Positions 28,960-37,729 of a stretch of 64,000 bases of DNA are shown here, piece by piece. How positions within the stretch are numbered: the first letter of the stretch is position 1; the number at the start of each line of letters is the position of its first letter. The position numbers and the translations under genes were made by a program. The stretch is taken from positions 131,715 through 195,714 of the forward strand of contig NZ_LRSE01000006.1 in the NCBI RefSeq assembly GCF_001634625.1, written 5' to 3'. The notes under the pieces were generated by a model. It was not told where the DNA came from. It ran no database searches and worked only from the letters and a program-made list of their open reading frames with translations. The DNA comes from Croceicoccus bisphenolivorans. GTDB taxonomy: Bacteria; Pseudomonadota; Alphaproteobacteria; Sphingomonadales; Sphingomonadaceae.

Positions 28960-30137
28960 CCCTGCTTGCGGCTCAGTTCGCGCATGGCATCGTCCAGCCC
29001 CTCCAGCGTCAGGGGATACATGCGATCATTTAGCAACTGGCGGATCATCTTGTTGGACTGGTTGTAGTCCCAGATCCGGCGCGGTTCGGGATTCAGCCAG
29101 ACGCAGGCAGGGTAGGTATGCGTCACACGGCTTAGCCAGACGTGTCCCGCTTCCTCGTTCATGTGCTCAACACTGCCGCCGGGGTGGCTGATTTCATATG
29201 GGCTCATCGCCGCATCGCCGACGAAGACGATCTTGTAGTCGTGCCCGTACTTGTGAAGCACGTCCCAGGTCTTCGTCCGCTCTGCCCAGCGGCGGCGGTT
29301 GTCCTTCCACACGCCTTCGTAAAGGCAGTTGTGGAAGTAGAAGAATTCGAGGTTCTTGAACTCGGCATGGGCCGCGCTGAACAGTTCTTCGCACAGCTTG
29401 ATATGCGGGTCCATCGATCCGCCGACGTCCAGAAACAGCAGCAGTTTGACCGCGTTGTGCCGTTCGGGCCGCATATGGATGTCGAGGAATCCCTGCCGCG
29501 CGGTGCCACGGATCGTGGCGTCGAGGTCAAGCTCGTCCGCCGCCCCTTCACGCGCAAACCGGCGCAAGCGGCGCAGGGCCATCTTGATGTTGCGGGTGCC
29601 CAGTTCTTTCGTGTTGTCGAGGTTCGCAAACTCGCGCTTTTCCCAGACCTTGATCGCCCGCTTGTGCCGGCTTTCCCCGCCGATCCGCACGCCTTCGTGA
29701 TTGTAGCCGCCGTTGCCGAAGGGGCTGGTGCCGCCCGTGCCGATCCACTTGTTGCCGCCCTGATGGCGACCCTGCTGCTCCTCAAGCCGCTTTTTCAGCG
29801 TCTCCATGATCTCGTCCCAGTCGCCCAGCGACTTGATCTTCTCCATCTCCTCGGCGCTGAGAAACTTCTCGGCAATGGCCTTCAGCCAGTCCTCTGGAAT
29901 GTCGACGGCTTCCTGCCCGTCGTCGGTAAGCACGCCCTTGAAGACTTTCTGGAACACTTGGTCGAACCGGTCGAGCAGTCCCTCGTCCTTCACGAATGTC
30001 GCGCGGGAGAGGTAGTAGAATGCCTCCGGCGTCTGCTCGATCACATCGCGATCGAGCGCTTCAAGCAGCGTCAGATGCTCCTTGAGACTGGCGGGAATGC
30101 CCGCCGCGCGCAGTTCGTCGAGGAAGGAGAGGAGCAT
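28956..30137 (-). CDS. VWA domain protein, CoxE-like, partner of MoxR
   Basis: A 393-residue protein. The N-terminal helical part (FLDELRAAGIPASLKEHLTL) leads to a basic, Gly-rich middle (about 140-190, QQGRHQGGNKWIGTGG). The C-terminal von Willebrand A domain starts near residue 230. The metal-site motif reads LLFLDVGGSMDPH, so the second Ser of DxSxS is Gly. FVGDAAMSPYEI supplies the later MIDAS acidic residue. Such proteins act with MoxR AAA+ ATPases in metal insertion or complex assembly. It lies third in a four-gene operon, three bases after the GFA-like gene. Confidence 0.87.
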   Translation of the reverse strand: MLLSFLDELRAAGIPASLKEHLTLLEALDRDVIEQTPEAFYYLSRATFVKDEGLLDRFDQVFQKVFKGVLTDDGQEAVDIPEDWLKAIAEKFLSAEEMEKIKSLGDWDEIMETLKKRLEEQQGRHQGGNKWIGTGGTSPFGNGGYNHEGVRIGGESRHKRAIKVWEKREFANLDNTKELGTRNIKMALRRLRRFAREGAADELDLDATIRGTARQGFLDIHMRPERHNAVKLLLFLDVGGSMDPHIKLCEELFSAAHAEFKNLEFFYFHNCLYEGVWKDNRRRWAERTKTWDVLHKYGHDYKIVFVGDAAMSPYEISHPGGSVEHMNEEAGHVWLSRVTHTYPACVWLNPEPRRIWDYNQSNKMIRQLLNDRMYPLTLEGLDDAMRELSRKQG

Positions 30138-30140
30138 GGT

Positions 30141-30569
30141 TCAGGCCGGCTCTGGCGGAGGAGGGGGTTGCTGGGGCCAGCATTCGAGCGTCGGATCGAT
30201 CTGGGCCCAGTCTGGCGCATCTTCCGTCCAGATCACCGCTTGCGGACGCAGGCCGTGGTCTCCATCGAAGATGCCTAAACGCATCGTTTTCAGATGCATT
30301 CGCGCCGAACTTTGCCCAAAAACCTGTGTTCCGCACGAAGGGCAAAAATGGAACGTTAGCATATTGCCGCTTGCTGCCGTCCAGATGGACGAGCCGAGCG
30401 TGCCGGTTATCGTCACGTCCCCGTTGTGGAAAATAGCATTGTGCGTCGGCCCGCCACCCGCGATTTTCTGGCACTGTCGGCACCAGCACTGGCGCGTGCC
30501 GATCGGTTCGGAATGCGCCGAGACCGTGACCGCGCCGCAGGCGCAGGTGCCGCGGTACGGCGCGCTCAT
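30141..30569 (-). CDS. GFA-like (CENP-V/glutathione-dependent formaldehyde-activating) zinc protein
   Basis: A 142-residue protein with the beta-tent fold of the GFA family. The cysteine pairs are CACGAV (residues about 8-10), CWCRQCQK (about 29-34) and FCPSCGTQVF (about 80-83), which bind zinc. The C-terminus is Pro-rich (QQPPPPPEPA). Members are often called S-(hydroxymethyl)glutathione synthase, but most have unproven function. The ATG overlaps the moxR stop by four bases, which places it inside the MoxR-VWA operon. That is an unusual partner for this family. Confidence 0.85.
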   Translation of the reverse strand: MSAPYRGTCACGAVTVSAHSEPIGTRQCWCRQCQKIAGGGPTHNAIFHNGDVTITGTLGSSIWTAASGNMLTFHFCPSCGTQVFGQSSARMHLKTMRLGIFDGDHGLRPQAVIWTEDAPDWAQIDPTLECWPQQPPPPPEPA

Positions 30570-31417
30570 CGTCCCTGCCTGCGCGCCATGAAGGCAAGAC
30601 GTTCGAACATCATCACGTCCTGCTCGTTCTTCAGCAGCGCACCGTGGAGCGGAGGGATTGCCTTGCTCGGGTCGCGATCCTGCAGCACGTCGAGCGGCAT
30701 GTCCTCGACCAAGAGCAGTTTCAGCCAGTCGAGCAGTTCGCTCGTCGACGGCTTCTTCTTCAGGCCCGGCACGTCGCGAAGTTCGTAGAAGATCTCCATC
30801 GCCTTGGTGACGAGGTTCTTCTGGATGCCGGGGAAGTGGACGTCGATGATCTCGCGCATCGTGTCGGCGTCGGGAAACTTGATGTAGTGGAAGAAACAGC
30901 GGCGCAGGAAGGCGTCGGGCAGTTCCTTCTCGTTGTTCGAAGTGATGACGACGATGGGGCGTTCGCGCGCCTCGATCCGCTCGCCGGTTTCGTAGACGTC
31001 GAAGCTCATCCGGTCGAGTTCCTGCAGCAGGTCGTTGGGAAACTCGATGTCGGCCTTGTCGATCTCGTCGATCAGCAGGACGGGCAATTCGGGGGAGGTG
31101 AACGCCTCCCACAGCTTGCCCTTGCGGATGTAGTTCGAAATGTCGTGAACCCGTTCATCGCCAAGCTGCCCGTCGCGCAGGCGGGCGACCGCGTCGTATT
31201 CGTAAAGGCCCTGCTGTGCCTTGGTCGTGGATTTCACGTTCCATTCGATCAGCGGGGCGCCCGTTGCCTTGGCGATTTCGTGGGCAAGCACGGTCTTGCC
31301 GGTGCCGGGCTCACCCTTCACGAGAAGGGGGCGGCGCAGGGTCACGGCGGCGTTGACCGCCACCTTCAGGTCATCGGTTGCGACGTAGTTTTCGGTGCCG
31401 GTGAATTTCTGGTCCAT
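30566..31417 (-). CDS. MoxR family AAA+ ATPase
   Basis: A 283-residue ATPase with Walker A GEPGTGKTVLA, Walker B VLLIDEIDKAD, sensor 1 VITSNNEKELPDA and the arginine region LRRCFFHYIKFPD. MoxR proteins use ATP to remodel or load cofactors into partners, usually together with a VWA protein encoded next door, as here. The start MDQKFTGTENYV at 31417 fits relatives; the frame is open to 31462. It is the first gene of the operon moxR - GFA-like - VWA - DUF2314/Imm33-like, each linked by overlap or a 3-base gap. Confidence 0.93.
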   Translation of the reverse strand: MDQKFTGTENYVATDDLKVAVNAAVTLRRPLLVKGEPGTGKTVLAHEIAKATGAPLIEWNVKSTTKAQQGLYEYDAVARLRDGQLGDERVHDISNYIRKGKLWEAFTSPELPVLLIDEIDKADIEFPNDLLQELDRMSFDVYETGERIEARERPIVVITSNNEKELPDAFLRRCFFHYIKFPDADTMREIIDVHFPGIQKNLVTKAMEIFYELRDVPGLKKKPSTSELLDWLKLLLVEDMPLDVLQDRDPSKAIPPLHGALLKNEQDVMMFERLAFMARRQGR

Positions 31418-31513
31418 TCCCAATCGCTGTCCTTGGCCTTGATCCGTTACGTTTGACCGCACGCTAGATTGTGCAGTGCAACGTTACAAGGCGCAGGGAC
31501 GGGGTGACGCAGA

Positions 31514-33523
31514 TCAGGCGTCGATCAGGTCGCGGTCGATTTCGCTGGCGCGGTTCTGGATGAAGTTGAACCGGTGTTCCGGGTTGCGGCCCATCAATTC
31601 GTCGACAAGCCGGCTGACGCTGGCGCGCTGTTCGAATTCGGTCGGCAGCGTAATCCGGATGAGGCTGCGGCTTTCGACGCTCATCGTCGTTTCGCGCAGC
31701 TGCTGCGGGTTCATTTCGCCAAGGCCCTTGAAGCGAGCGACTTCAACCTTCTTACCCTTGAAAACGGACGCTTCCAGTTCGGCGCGGTGCGCGTCGTCGC
31801 GGGCGTAACGGCTCTCCTTACCGGCAGTCAGGCGGTAGAGCGGCGGCTGGGCGAGGAACAGGTGACCGCGCCTCACGATTTCCGGCATTTCGCGGAAGAA
31901 GAACGTCATCAGCAGCGTCGCGATATGGGCGCCGTCGACATCCGCGTCGGTCATGATGATGATGCGGTCGTAACGCAGGTTTTCGGGGTCGCAGTCCTTG
32001 CGGATGCCGCAACCGAGCGCCAGCGTCAGGTCCGCGATTTCCTGGTTGGCGCGGATCTTGTCGGCGCTGGCCGATGCGACGTTCAGGATCTTGCCGCGGA
32101 TCGGCAGGATCGCCTGCGTCTTGCGGTCGCGTGCCTGCTTGGCACTGCCGCCCGCGCTGTCGCCTTCCACGATGAAGAGTTCGGTTTCGCCGCTGCCTTC
32201 GCCCGAACAGTCGGTCAACTTGCCCGGCAGGCGTAGTTTCTTCGCGTTGGTGGCGGTCTTGCGCTTGACCTCACGCTCCTGCTTGCGGCGCAGGCGCTCG
32301 TCCATCCGCTCCATCACCGCGCCCAGCAGCGCGCGCCCGCGTTCCATGTTGTCGGCAAGGAAATGGTCGAAATGATCGCGGATCGCGTTTTCGACGAGGC
32401 GCGCCGCCTCCGGACTGGTCAGGCGGTCTTTCGTTTGACTCTGGAACTGGGGGTCGCGGATGAAGAGCGAGAGCATGACCTCGCTTCCGGTCACCACGTC
32501 GTCTGGCGTGATGTCCTTGCTCTTCTTCTCCTTCACCAGTTCGCCAAAGGCGCGCAGGCCCTTCGTCAGCGCGGCGCGCAGCCCCTGTTCATGGGTGCCG
32601 CCATCGGGCGTGGGGATGGTGTTGCAGTACCAGCTGTATGAACCGTCGGACCACAGTGGCCACGCAATGGCCCATTCGACGCGGCCTAGGGTAAGGCCCT
32701 GCTCGTTTGCGGGGAACTCCTGCGATCCGGCGAAGAAATCGGTCGTCACGCATTCGCGGGTGCCGACCTGCTCCCTCAGGTGATCGGCAAGGCCGCCGGG
32801 GAACTGGAACACCGCTTCGGCGGGAACGTCATCGCTCACCAGCGAAGGCGCGCACTTCCAGCGGATTTCGACGCCTGCGAACAGGTATGCTTTCGAACGG
32901 GCCAGCCGGAACAGGCGCGCGGGCTTGAACTTCTGCGCGCCGAAGATTTCCGGATCGGGCGTGAAAGTGACGGTCGTGCCGCGCCGGTTGGGTGCTGCGC
33001 CGATCTTTTCCAGCTTCGATGTCGGCAAACCTTGCGAGAAAGTCTGCGCGTAAAGCTCCTTGTTCCGCGCGACTTCGACCCGCGTCTCTACCGACAGCGC
33101 GTTGACGACGGAAACGCCGACACCGTGCAAGCCGCCGCTGGTGGCATAGGCCTTGCCGGAAAACTTGCCGCCCGAATGCAGCGTCGTCAGGATGACTTCG
33201 AGTGCCGACTTGCCCGGATACTTGGGGTGCTCGTCGATCGGCATGCCGCGGCCGTTGTCGCTGATCGTGATGGTGCCCGCCGTGCCGTCCGGCCCTGCAT
33301 CAAGGAAAACCTCGATCCGGTTGGCGTGGCCGGCCACGGCCTCGTCCATCGAGTTGTCCAGCACTTCGGCGGCGAGGTGGTGCAGCGCACGCTCGTCCGT
33401 GCCGCCGATGTACATGCCCGGCCGCCTGCGAACAGGCTCCAGCCCCTCCAGCACCTCGATCGAGGAGCTGTCGTAGGCCTCTGCCGAACCGGCGGGCGCA
33501 TTCTCGAACAGGTCATCAGACAT
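31514..33523 (-). CDS. parE: DNA topoisomerase IV subunit B
   Basis: A 669-residue ATPase subunit that with ParC decatenates daughter chromosomes. The GHKL ATPase starts at VLEGLEPVRRRPGMYIGGTD, with EVLDNSMDEAVAG and GRGMPIDEHPKY. The TOPRIM domain has EGDSAGGSAKQARDR and DADVDGAHIATLL. The length and the lack of the long gyrase insertion point to ParE rather than GyrB. It stands alone on the minus strand between moxR and the LpoA-like gene. Confidence 0.95.
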   Translation of the reverse strand: MSDDLFENAPAGSAEAYDSSSIEVLEGLEPVRRRPGMYIGGTDERALHHLAAEVLDNSMDEAVAGHANRIEVFLDAGPDGTAGTITISDNGRGMPIDEHPKYPGKSALEVILTTLHSGGKFSGKAYATSGGLHGVGVSVVNALSVETRVEVARNKELYAQTFSQGLPTSKLEKIGAAPNRRGTTVTFTPDPEIFGAQKFKPARLFRLARSKAYLFAGVEIRWKCAPSLVSDDVPAEAVFQFPGGLADHLREQVGTRECVTTDFFAGSQEFPANEQGLTLGRVEWAIAWPLWSDGSYSWYCNTIPTPDGGTHEQGLRAALTKGLRAFGELVKEKKSKDITPDDVVTGSEVMLSLFIRDPQFQSQTKDRLTSPEAARLVENAIRDHFDHFLADNMERGRALLGAVMERMDERLRRKQEREVKRKTATNAKKLRLPGKLTDCSGEGSGETELFIVEGDSAGGSAKQARDRKTQAILPIRGKILNVASASADKIRANQEIADLTLALGCGIRKDCDPENLRYDRIIIMTDADVDGAHIATLLMTFFFREMPEIVRRGHLFLAQPPLYRLTAGKESRYARDDAHRAELEASVFKGKKVEVARFKGLGEMNPQQLRETTMSVESRSLIRITLPTEFEQRASVSRLVDELMGRNPEHRFNFIQNRASEIDRDLIDA

Positions 33524-33598
33524 AAAGGGAACGCTACCGCCCGGCGCGCCGCAGAGGCAAGCGCGCCGGACAAGTTATCGCCAGTGGCGAATGCGCGG

Positions 33599-34759
33599 TC
33601 AGAACTTCGTCGGCGCGGGTGCGACGACCTTCACGCCGGATGACGTCACTTCGCGAACCTCGAACGCGCGTTCGACCACGCCCCCGTCAAAGCGGAACGC
33701 CCCGTCGAGGCCGATGAAGCCGCCCGCATCGCCAAGCGGACGGGTCGGGAAGCGGTCTCCCACGTTCCAGTCCCGCGCGACCTTGATCGTCAGCAGAACG
33801 GCATCGTAGCCCAGCGTCGAGATGCGGTACGGCGAGGCACCGAACCGGCTCTTGTAGCTGTCCGAATAACGCTTGAAGCGGCCGTCGCTGATGGCGGAGA
33901 ACCATGCACCGCGTAGCGACGATGCCTGCACGACCTGTTCCTCGCCGCTCCACAGTTCGGTGCCGATGATCTTGGCCGCCTTTTCCGCATCGCGGATCAG
34001 CGGGCCAGCACGAACGGCCATGCGCGAACCGTCGGCAATGACGATCGCCTGATAGTCGCCCTTGGCGGCAAGCCGCTTCACGGCATTGGCGAGCGATGTC
34101 GAATCGCGGTCGTAACTCTCGATCGCCATGACCCGCGCACCCGTGGCCCGACCGGTCGCCATGATGGCATCCGAAGCACTGCGGCCGTATTCTCCGTTCG
34201 GCACCAGGGCACCGAAAGTGGTCATCCCCTGACTGACGGCATATTTCATGGAACGTTCCAGCGACTGGGCCGGAACCTGCCCCATGACATAGACCCCGTC
34301 ACCGGCAATGGTCGTATCGTTGGAAAAGCTGATGATCGGCACGCGCGCCGGCGCGGCCACGGCCTTTACCGCGGCGACATCGTCGGACAGCAGCGGGCCG
34401 AGGATCAGGCGGTTGCCGTCGGCAATCGCGCGCTGGGCCGCAGAGCGGGCACCGGACGCGGTATCATACGTCGTGATGCGGATATTGGCGGTGTTCGTAT
34501 CGAGCAGCGCCATCGTCGTCGCATTGGCAAGGCTTTGCCCCACGCCCGCGTTCGCACCGGACTGCGGCACGAGCAGGGCGACGCGGTGCCGCGTCTCGTT
34601 CTGGTCGGGAAGCTGGGTTGCCGTCGGCTGTTCTGGCGGCGGGGGCGGAGCCTCGCTTTTGGGAACCATGCCGGCGCAACCGGCCAGCAAAAGCGCCATC
34701 AGACCGGCGGTGCCGGCGCGCATCGTGCCCCTTCGCGTGAAGGACCCGTGCGTGTTCAT
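33599..34759 (-). CDS. Penicillin-binding protein activator, LpoA/YraM-like lipoprotein
   Basis: A 386-residue outer-membrane lipoprotein. The lipobox is LLAGC (Cys at about residue 28), followed by a Pro-rich linker (PPPPPEQP). A type I periplasmic-binding fold follows (RHRVALLVPQSGANAGVGQS to the end), as in the C-terminal half of E. coli LpoA, which stimulates PBP1a. The TPR half of LpoA is missing, as is usual in alphaproteobacteria. Divergent from rsmI, with start codons 41 bases apart; the lpoA-rsmI-yraN-gshB order is widely conserved, which supports the call. GGGAGA precedes the start at 34759. Confidence 0.87.
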   Translation of the reverse strand: MNTHGSFTRRGTMRAGTAGLMALLLAGCAGMVPKSEAPPPPPEQPTATQLPDQNETRHRVALLVPQSGANAGVGQSLANATTMALLDTNTANIRITTYDTASGARSAAQRAIADGNRLILGPLLSDDVAAVKAVAAPARVPIISFSNDTTIAGDGVYVMGQVPAQSLERSMKYAVSQGMTTFGALVPNGEYGRSASDAIMATGRATGARVMAIESYDRDSTSLANAVKRLAAKGDYQAIVIADGSRMAVRAGPLIRDAEKAAKIIGTELWSGEEQVVQASSLRGAWFSAISDGRFKRYSDSYKSRFGASPYRISTLGYDAVLLTIKVARDWNVGDRFPTRPLGDAGGFIGLDGAFRFDGGVVERAFEVREVTSSGVKVVAPAPTKF

Positions 34760-34799
34760 GCTTGCATCTCCCTGAAAACCCCGTGCATTGGCACCAGAT

Positions 34800-35666
34800 A
34801 TGTCCGCCGCAAAAGAAAAGCTCGTGACTGAACCCAACCTGTATTCCGGCTTGCCACACGGCCTCTATATTGTCGCGACCCCGATTGGCAATCTCGGCGA
34901 TCTCAGCACGCGTGCGCTTGCGGTGCTCGGAGCCTGCGGCGCGGTAGCGTGCGAGGATACGCGGGTTACCGGCAAATTGCTCCACCACGCAGGGCTTAAA
35001 AAGCGTCTGATCCGCTATGACGACCATGCGGATGAGGCGGTGCGGGAGCGGTTGCTAGCCATGGCTGCGCAAGAACCGGTGGCGCTGGTATCGGATGCGG
35101 GTACGCCGCTTATTTCCGACCCCGGCTACAAACTGGTGAAGGAAGCGCGGGAGCGGGGTGTGAACGTCGTCAGCGTGCCGGGGCCGAGCGCGCTGATCGT
35201 CGCGCTTACCCTATCCGGCTTGCCGACCGACCGGTTCCTGTTCGGCGGTTTCCTGCCGGTAAAGGACAAGGCGCGCCGCGACGTTCTGGCCGAACTGGGC
35301 GCGGTGCGTTCGACACTGGTGTTCTACGAAACCTCGCCGCGCCTGCTCGACGCTCTCGCCGCGATCGAGGCGGCATTGCCGGGCCGCGAAGTGGCCGTGG
35401 CGCGTGAACTGACCAAGAAGTTCGAGGAATGCCGCAGTGGCAGCGTGGCCGATCTCGTGGCGCATTACACCGCCCATCCGCCCAAGGGCGAGATCGTACT
35501 GATGATCGGCCCGCCGGGCGAGCAGGCGAGCGAGGATCTCGACATCGACGCCCTGCTTCGCGCTGAGCTCGAAACGCAAAAACCATCGCAAGCAGCCGCG
35601 CGACTGGCCAAGTCGTACGGCCTCGATCGCAAGATGCTATACGCCCGCGCGCTTGACCTGAAGTGA
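34800..35666 (+). CDS. rsmI: 16S rRNA (cytidine1402-2'-O)-methyltransferase
   Basis: A 288-residue SAM-dependent enzyme that methylates the ribose of C1402 in the ribosomal P site. Tetrapyrrole-methylase fold motifs are LYIVATPIGNLGDLS, CEDTRVTGKLL, LVSDAGTPLISDPGYKLV and VPGPSALIVAL. The ATG at 34800 gives the usual N-terminus; a TTG at 34788 is less likely. Its stop overlaps the yraN GTG by four bases. Confidence 0.97.
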   Translation: MSAAKEKLVTEPNLYSGLPHGLYIVATPIGNLGDLSTRALAVLGACGAVACEDTRVTGKLLHHAGLKKRLIRYDDHADEAVRERLLAMAAQEPVALVSDAGTPLISDPGYKLVKEARERGVNVVSVPGPSALIVALTLSGLPTDRFLFGGFLPVKDKARRDVLAELGAVRSTLVFYETSPRLLDALAAIEAALPGREVAVARELTKKFEECRSGSVADLVAHYTAHPPKGEIVLMIGPPGEQASEDLDIDALLRAELETQKPSQAAARLAKSYGLDRKMLYARALDLK

Positions 35667-36028
35667 CAGGAGCCGCCCCCAAACGCGTTCGCGCAGAGCG
35701 GCAGGGCCGCAAGGGCGAGGCCGCTGCTGCAATGTACTTACGCGCCAAGGGCTGGCGCATCCTTGCCGAACGGGTCCGCAACCCTGCTGGCGAGATCGAT
35801 CTTGTCGCCCGGCGCGGATCGATGGTGATCTTCGTCGAGGTGAAATGGCGCGCCAGGGCGGACGACCTGAACCTTGCCATCGATGCGCGACGCCTTGCCC
35901 GCGTTTGCGCCGCTGCCGAAGTGGAGGCGCACAAGTACCTGCGAGAGGGCGATGACATGCGGATCGACGTCCTCCTCCTTGCGCCGGGCCGCTTGCCACG
36001 CCATCTGGCGAACGCGGGCCAGTTCTGA
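35663..36028 (+). CDS. yraN: YraN family (UPF0102) predicted nuclease-fold protein
   Basis: A 121-residue protein with the restriction-endonuclease-like core: GRKGEAAAAMYLRAKGWRIL, then the acidic active-site pattern NPAGEIDLVARRG and FVEVKWRA (E-x-D and E-x-K). The family is found next to rsmI in most proteobacteria; its biological function is unsettled. The GTG start overlaps the rsmI TGA. Confidence 0.93.
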   Translation: MTGAAPKRVRAERQGRKGEAAAAMYLRAKGWRILAERVRNPAGEIDLVARRGSMVIFVEVKWRARADDLNLAIDARRLARVCAAAEVEAHKYLREGDDMRIDVLLLAPGRLPRHLANAGQF

Positions 36029-36054
36029 TCGGCCAGTTCTGAAGGAAGCTTCTC

Positions 36055-37053
36055 TTGACCAAACCCTTGCGCGTCGCCGTCCAGATGGACCCGATGGATT
36101 CGATCAACATCGGCGGCGATTCCAGCTTTGCCCTGATGCTTTCGGCACAGGCGCGCGGGCACGAACTGTTCCATTACGATGTCCGCACCCTTGCGTGGAA
36201 GTCGGATGGTGAGGGTAGTGGCCGCGTCACGGCATGGGCCGCGCCGGTCAGCGTCCAGCGCGTGCAAGGCGATCATTTCGAGCTGGGCGAACATCGCACG
36301 ATCGATCTTGGCCGCGATGTCGATGTCGTGCTGATGCGACAGGATCCGCCGTTCGATATCGGCTATCTCACCGGCACATGGCTGCTGGAGCGGATCAAGG
36401 GCGAGACACTTGTCGTCAATGATCCCGTTTCGGTCCGTAACGCGCCGGAAAAGATCTACGTTCTGGATTTCGCGCGGTTCATGCCGCCCACGCTGATCAC
36501 CCGCCGGATCGAGGATGTGCGCGATTTCATGGCGGAGCATGCCGAAAAGTATCCGGGCGGTATCGTCATCAAGCCGCTGCATGGCAATGGCGGCAAGGCG
36601 GTGTTCCGCATCGGCGAGGACGCGGCGAACCTGTCCGCTCTGGTCGAGATGTTCCTGCAGACATGGCCCGAACCGTTCATGGTGCAGCCCTTCCTTCCCG
36701 AAGTGTCGTTGGGCGACAAACGCATCGTGCTGGTGGACGGCGAAGTGGCGGGTGCGATTAACCGCAAGCCGGGTGAGGGGGAGTTCCGCTCCAACCTTGC
36801 GCAGGGCGGCTTTGCCGAAGCGGCGGACCTTACCGAGACCGAGCAGGAAATCTGCGCCGCCATGGGCGCTCAGCTAAAGGAACTGGGCCTCGTCTTCGTC
36901 GGTATCGACGTGATCGGCGGCAAGTGGCTGACGGAAATCAACGTGACCAGCCCGACCGGCATCGTCGCAATCGACAGGTTCAACGGCACCGACACTTCCG
37001 CCATGATCTGGCAAGCTATCGAATCCCGCGTATCCGAGCGGCAGGCGGGTTGA
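36055..37053 (+). CDS. gshB: Glutathione synthetase
   Basis: A 332-residue ATP-grasp enzyme joining gamma-glutamylcysteine and glycine. The N-terminal segment VAVQMDPMDSINIGGDSSFA is typical. The ATP-grasp region includes GGIVIKPLHGNGGKAVFRIG, QPFLPEVSLGDKRI and the glycine-loop INVTSPTGIVAIDRFNG. The TTG at 36055 is chosen because GAAGGAAG lies upstream; an ATG at 36085 would cut into the conserved core. Last of the rsmI-yraN-gshB run; it supplies the glutathione used by GrxC and the NIT1-like amidase. Confidence 0.96.
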   Translation: MTKPLRVAVQMDPMDSINIGGDSSFALMLSAQARGHELFHYDVRTLAWKSDGEGSGRVTAWAAPVSVQRVQGDHFELGEHRTIDLGRDVDVVLMRQDPPFDIGYLTGTWLLERIKGETLVVNDPVSVRNAPEKIYVLDFARFMPPTLITRRIEDVRDFMAEHAEKYPGGIVIKPLHGNGGKAVFRIGEDAANLSALVEMFLQTWPEPFMVQPFLPEVSLGDKRIVLVDGEVAGAINRKPGEGEFRSNLAQGGFAEAADLTETEQEICAAMGAQLKELGLVFVGIDVIGGKWLTEINVTSPTGIVAIDRFNGTDTSAMIWQAIESRVSERQAG

Positions 37054-37105
37054 CGCGCGGGGCAGTGCGACGGACCCTCGCGCCGTTTCGGGCGTTGAAA
37101 CAGAC

Positions 37106-37726
37106 ATGAACCAATGGATCATCCAGCTGATCGAAGGCGGCGGCTATCTCGGCATCGCCTTCCTCATGGCGCTGGAAAACGTATTTCCGCCGATCCCCAG
37201 CGAAGTGATCATGTGGGTGGGCGGCAATGCCGTGCATCATGGCCGGATGAGTTTCTGGCCCCTGCTGTGGTGGGGGACAGTCGGCTCGACTTTCGGCAAT
37301 TACCTGTGGTTCCTGCTCGGCGACCGGATGGGGTATGAACGTACACGCCCCTTCGTCGAAAAGCATGGCCGCTGGCTGACGATGGACTGGGGTCATGTCG
37401 AAGCAACGGAGCGGTTCTTTGCACGCCACGGGCAGTGGGTCGTTTTCTTCCTGCGCTTTTCGCCGTTCCTGCGTACGATAATCTCGCTTCCGGCGGGATT
37501 GATGCACATGAACCATGTGAAGTTTCTGGCCTTCACCTTCGGCGGCGCGGCTATCTGGAACGCCCTGCTTATCGGTAGTGCGACGATTTTGGCAGGATGG
37601 TTTTCGGGTCTGGAAAACATACTCGGCTACGTCGTCATCGGGCTGTTGGCACTGGCACTGCTGGGCTATCTGGTTCGGGTGCTCACGTGGAAATCGACGC
37701 ACCCGGCGCAAGACGCGGCGGAATAG
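37106..37726 (+). CDS. DedA family membrane protein
   Basis: A 206-residue inner-membrane protein of the DedA/VTT group, known or suspected polyprenyl-phosphate or phospholipid flippases and antiporters. Family features are ENVFPPIPSEVIMWVGG, GSTFGNYLWFLLGDRMGYE, FFARHGQWVVFFLRFSPFLR (with the conserved Arg) and ISLPAGLMHMNHVKFL. It ends three bases before the convergent xerC. Confidence 0.92.
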   Translation: MNQWIIQLIEGGGYLGIAFLMALENVFPPIPSEVIMWVGGNAVHHGRMSFWPLLWWGTVGSTFGNYLWFLLGDRMGYERTRPFVEKHGRWLTMDWGHVEATERFFARHGQWVVFFLRFSPFLRTIISLPAGLMHMNHVKFLAFTFGGAAIWNALLIGSATILAGWFSGLENILGYVVIGLLALALLGYLVRVLTWKSTHPAQDAAE

Positions 37727-37729
37727 CGC

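Noticed and set aside
30141-31112. A 323-residue fusion of the GFA-like protein with an upstream domain
   Set aside because: The upstream part is an out-of-frame reading of moxR; the real start is the ATG at 30569 overlapping the moxR stop.
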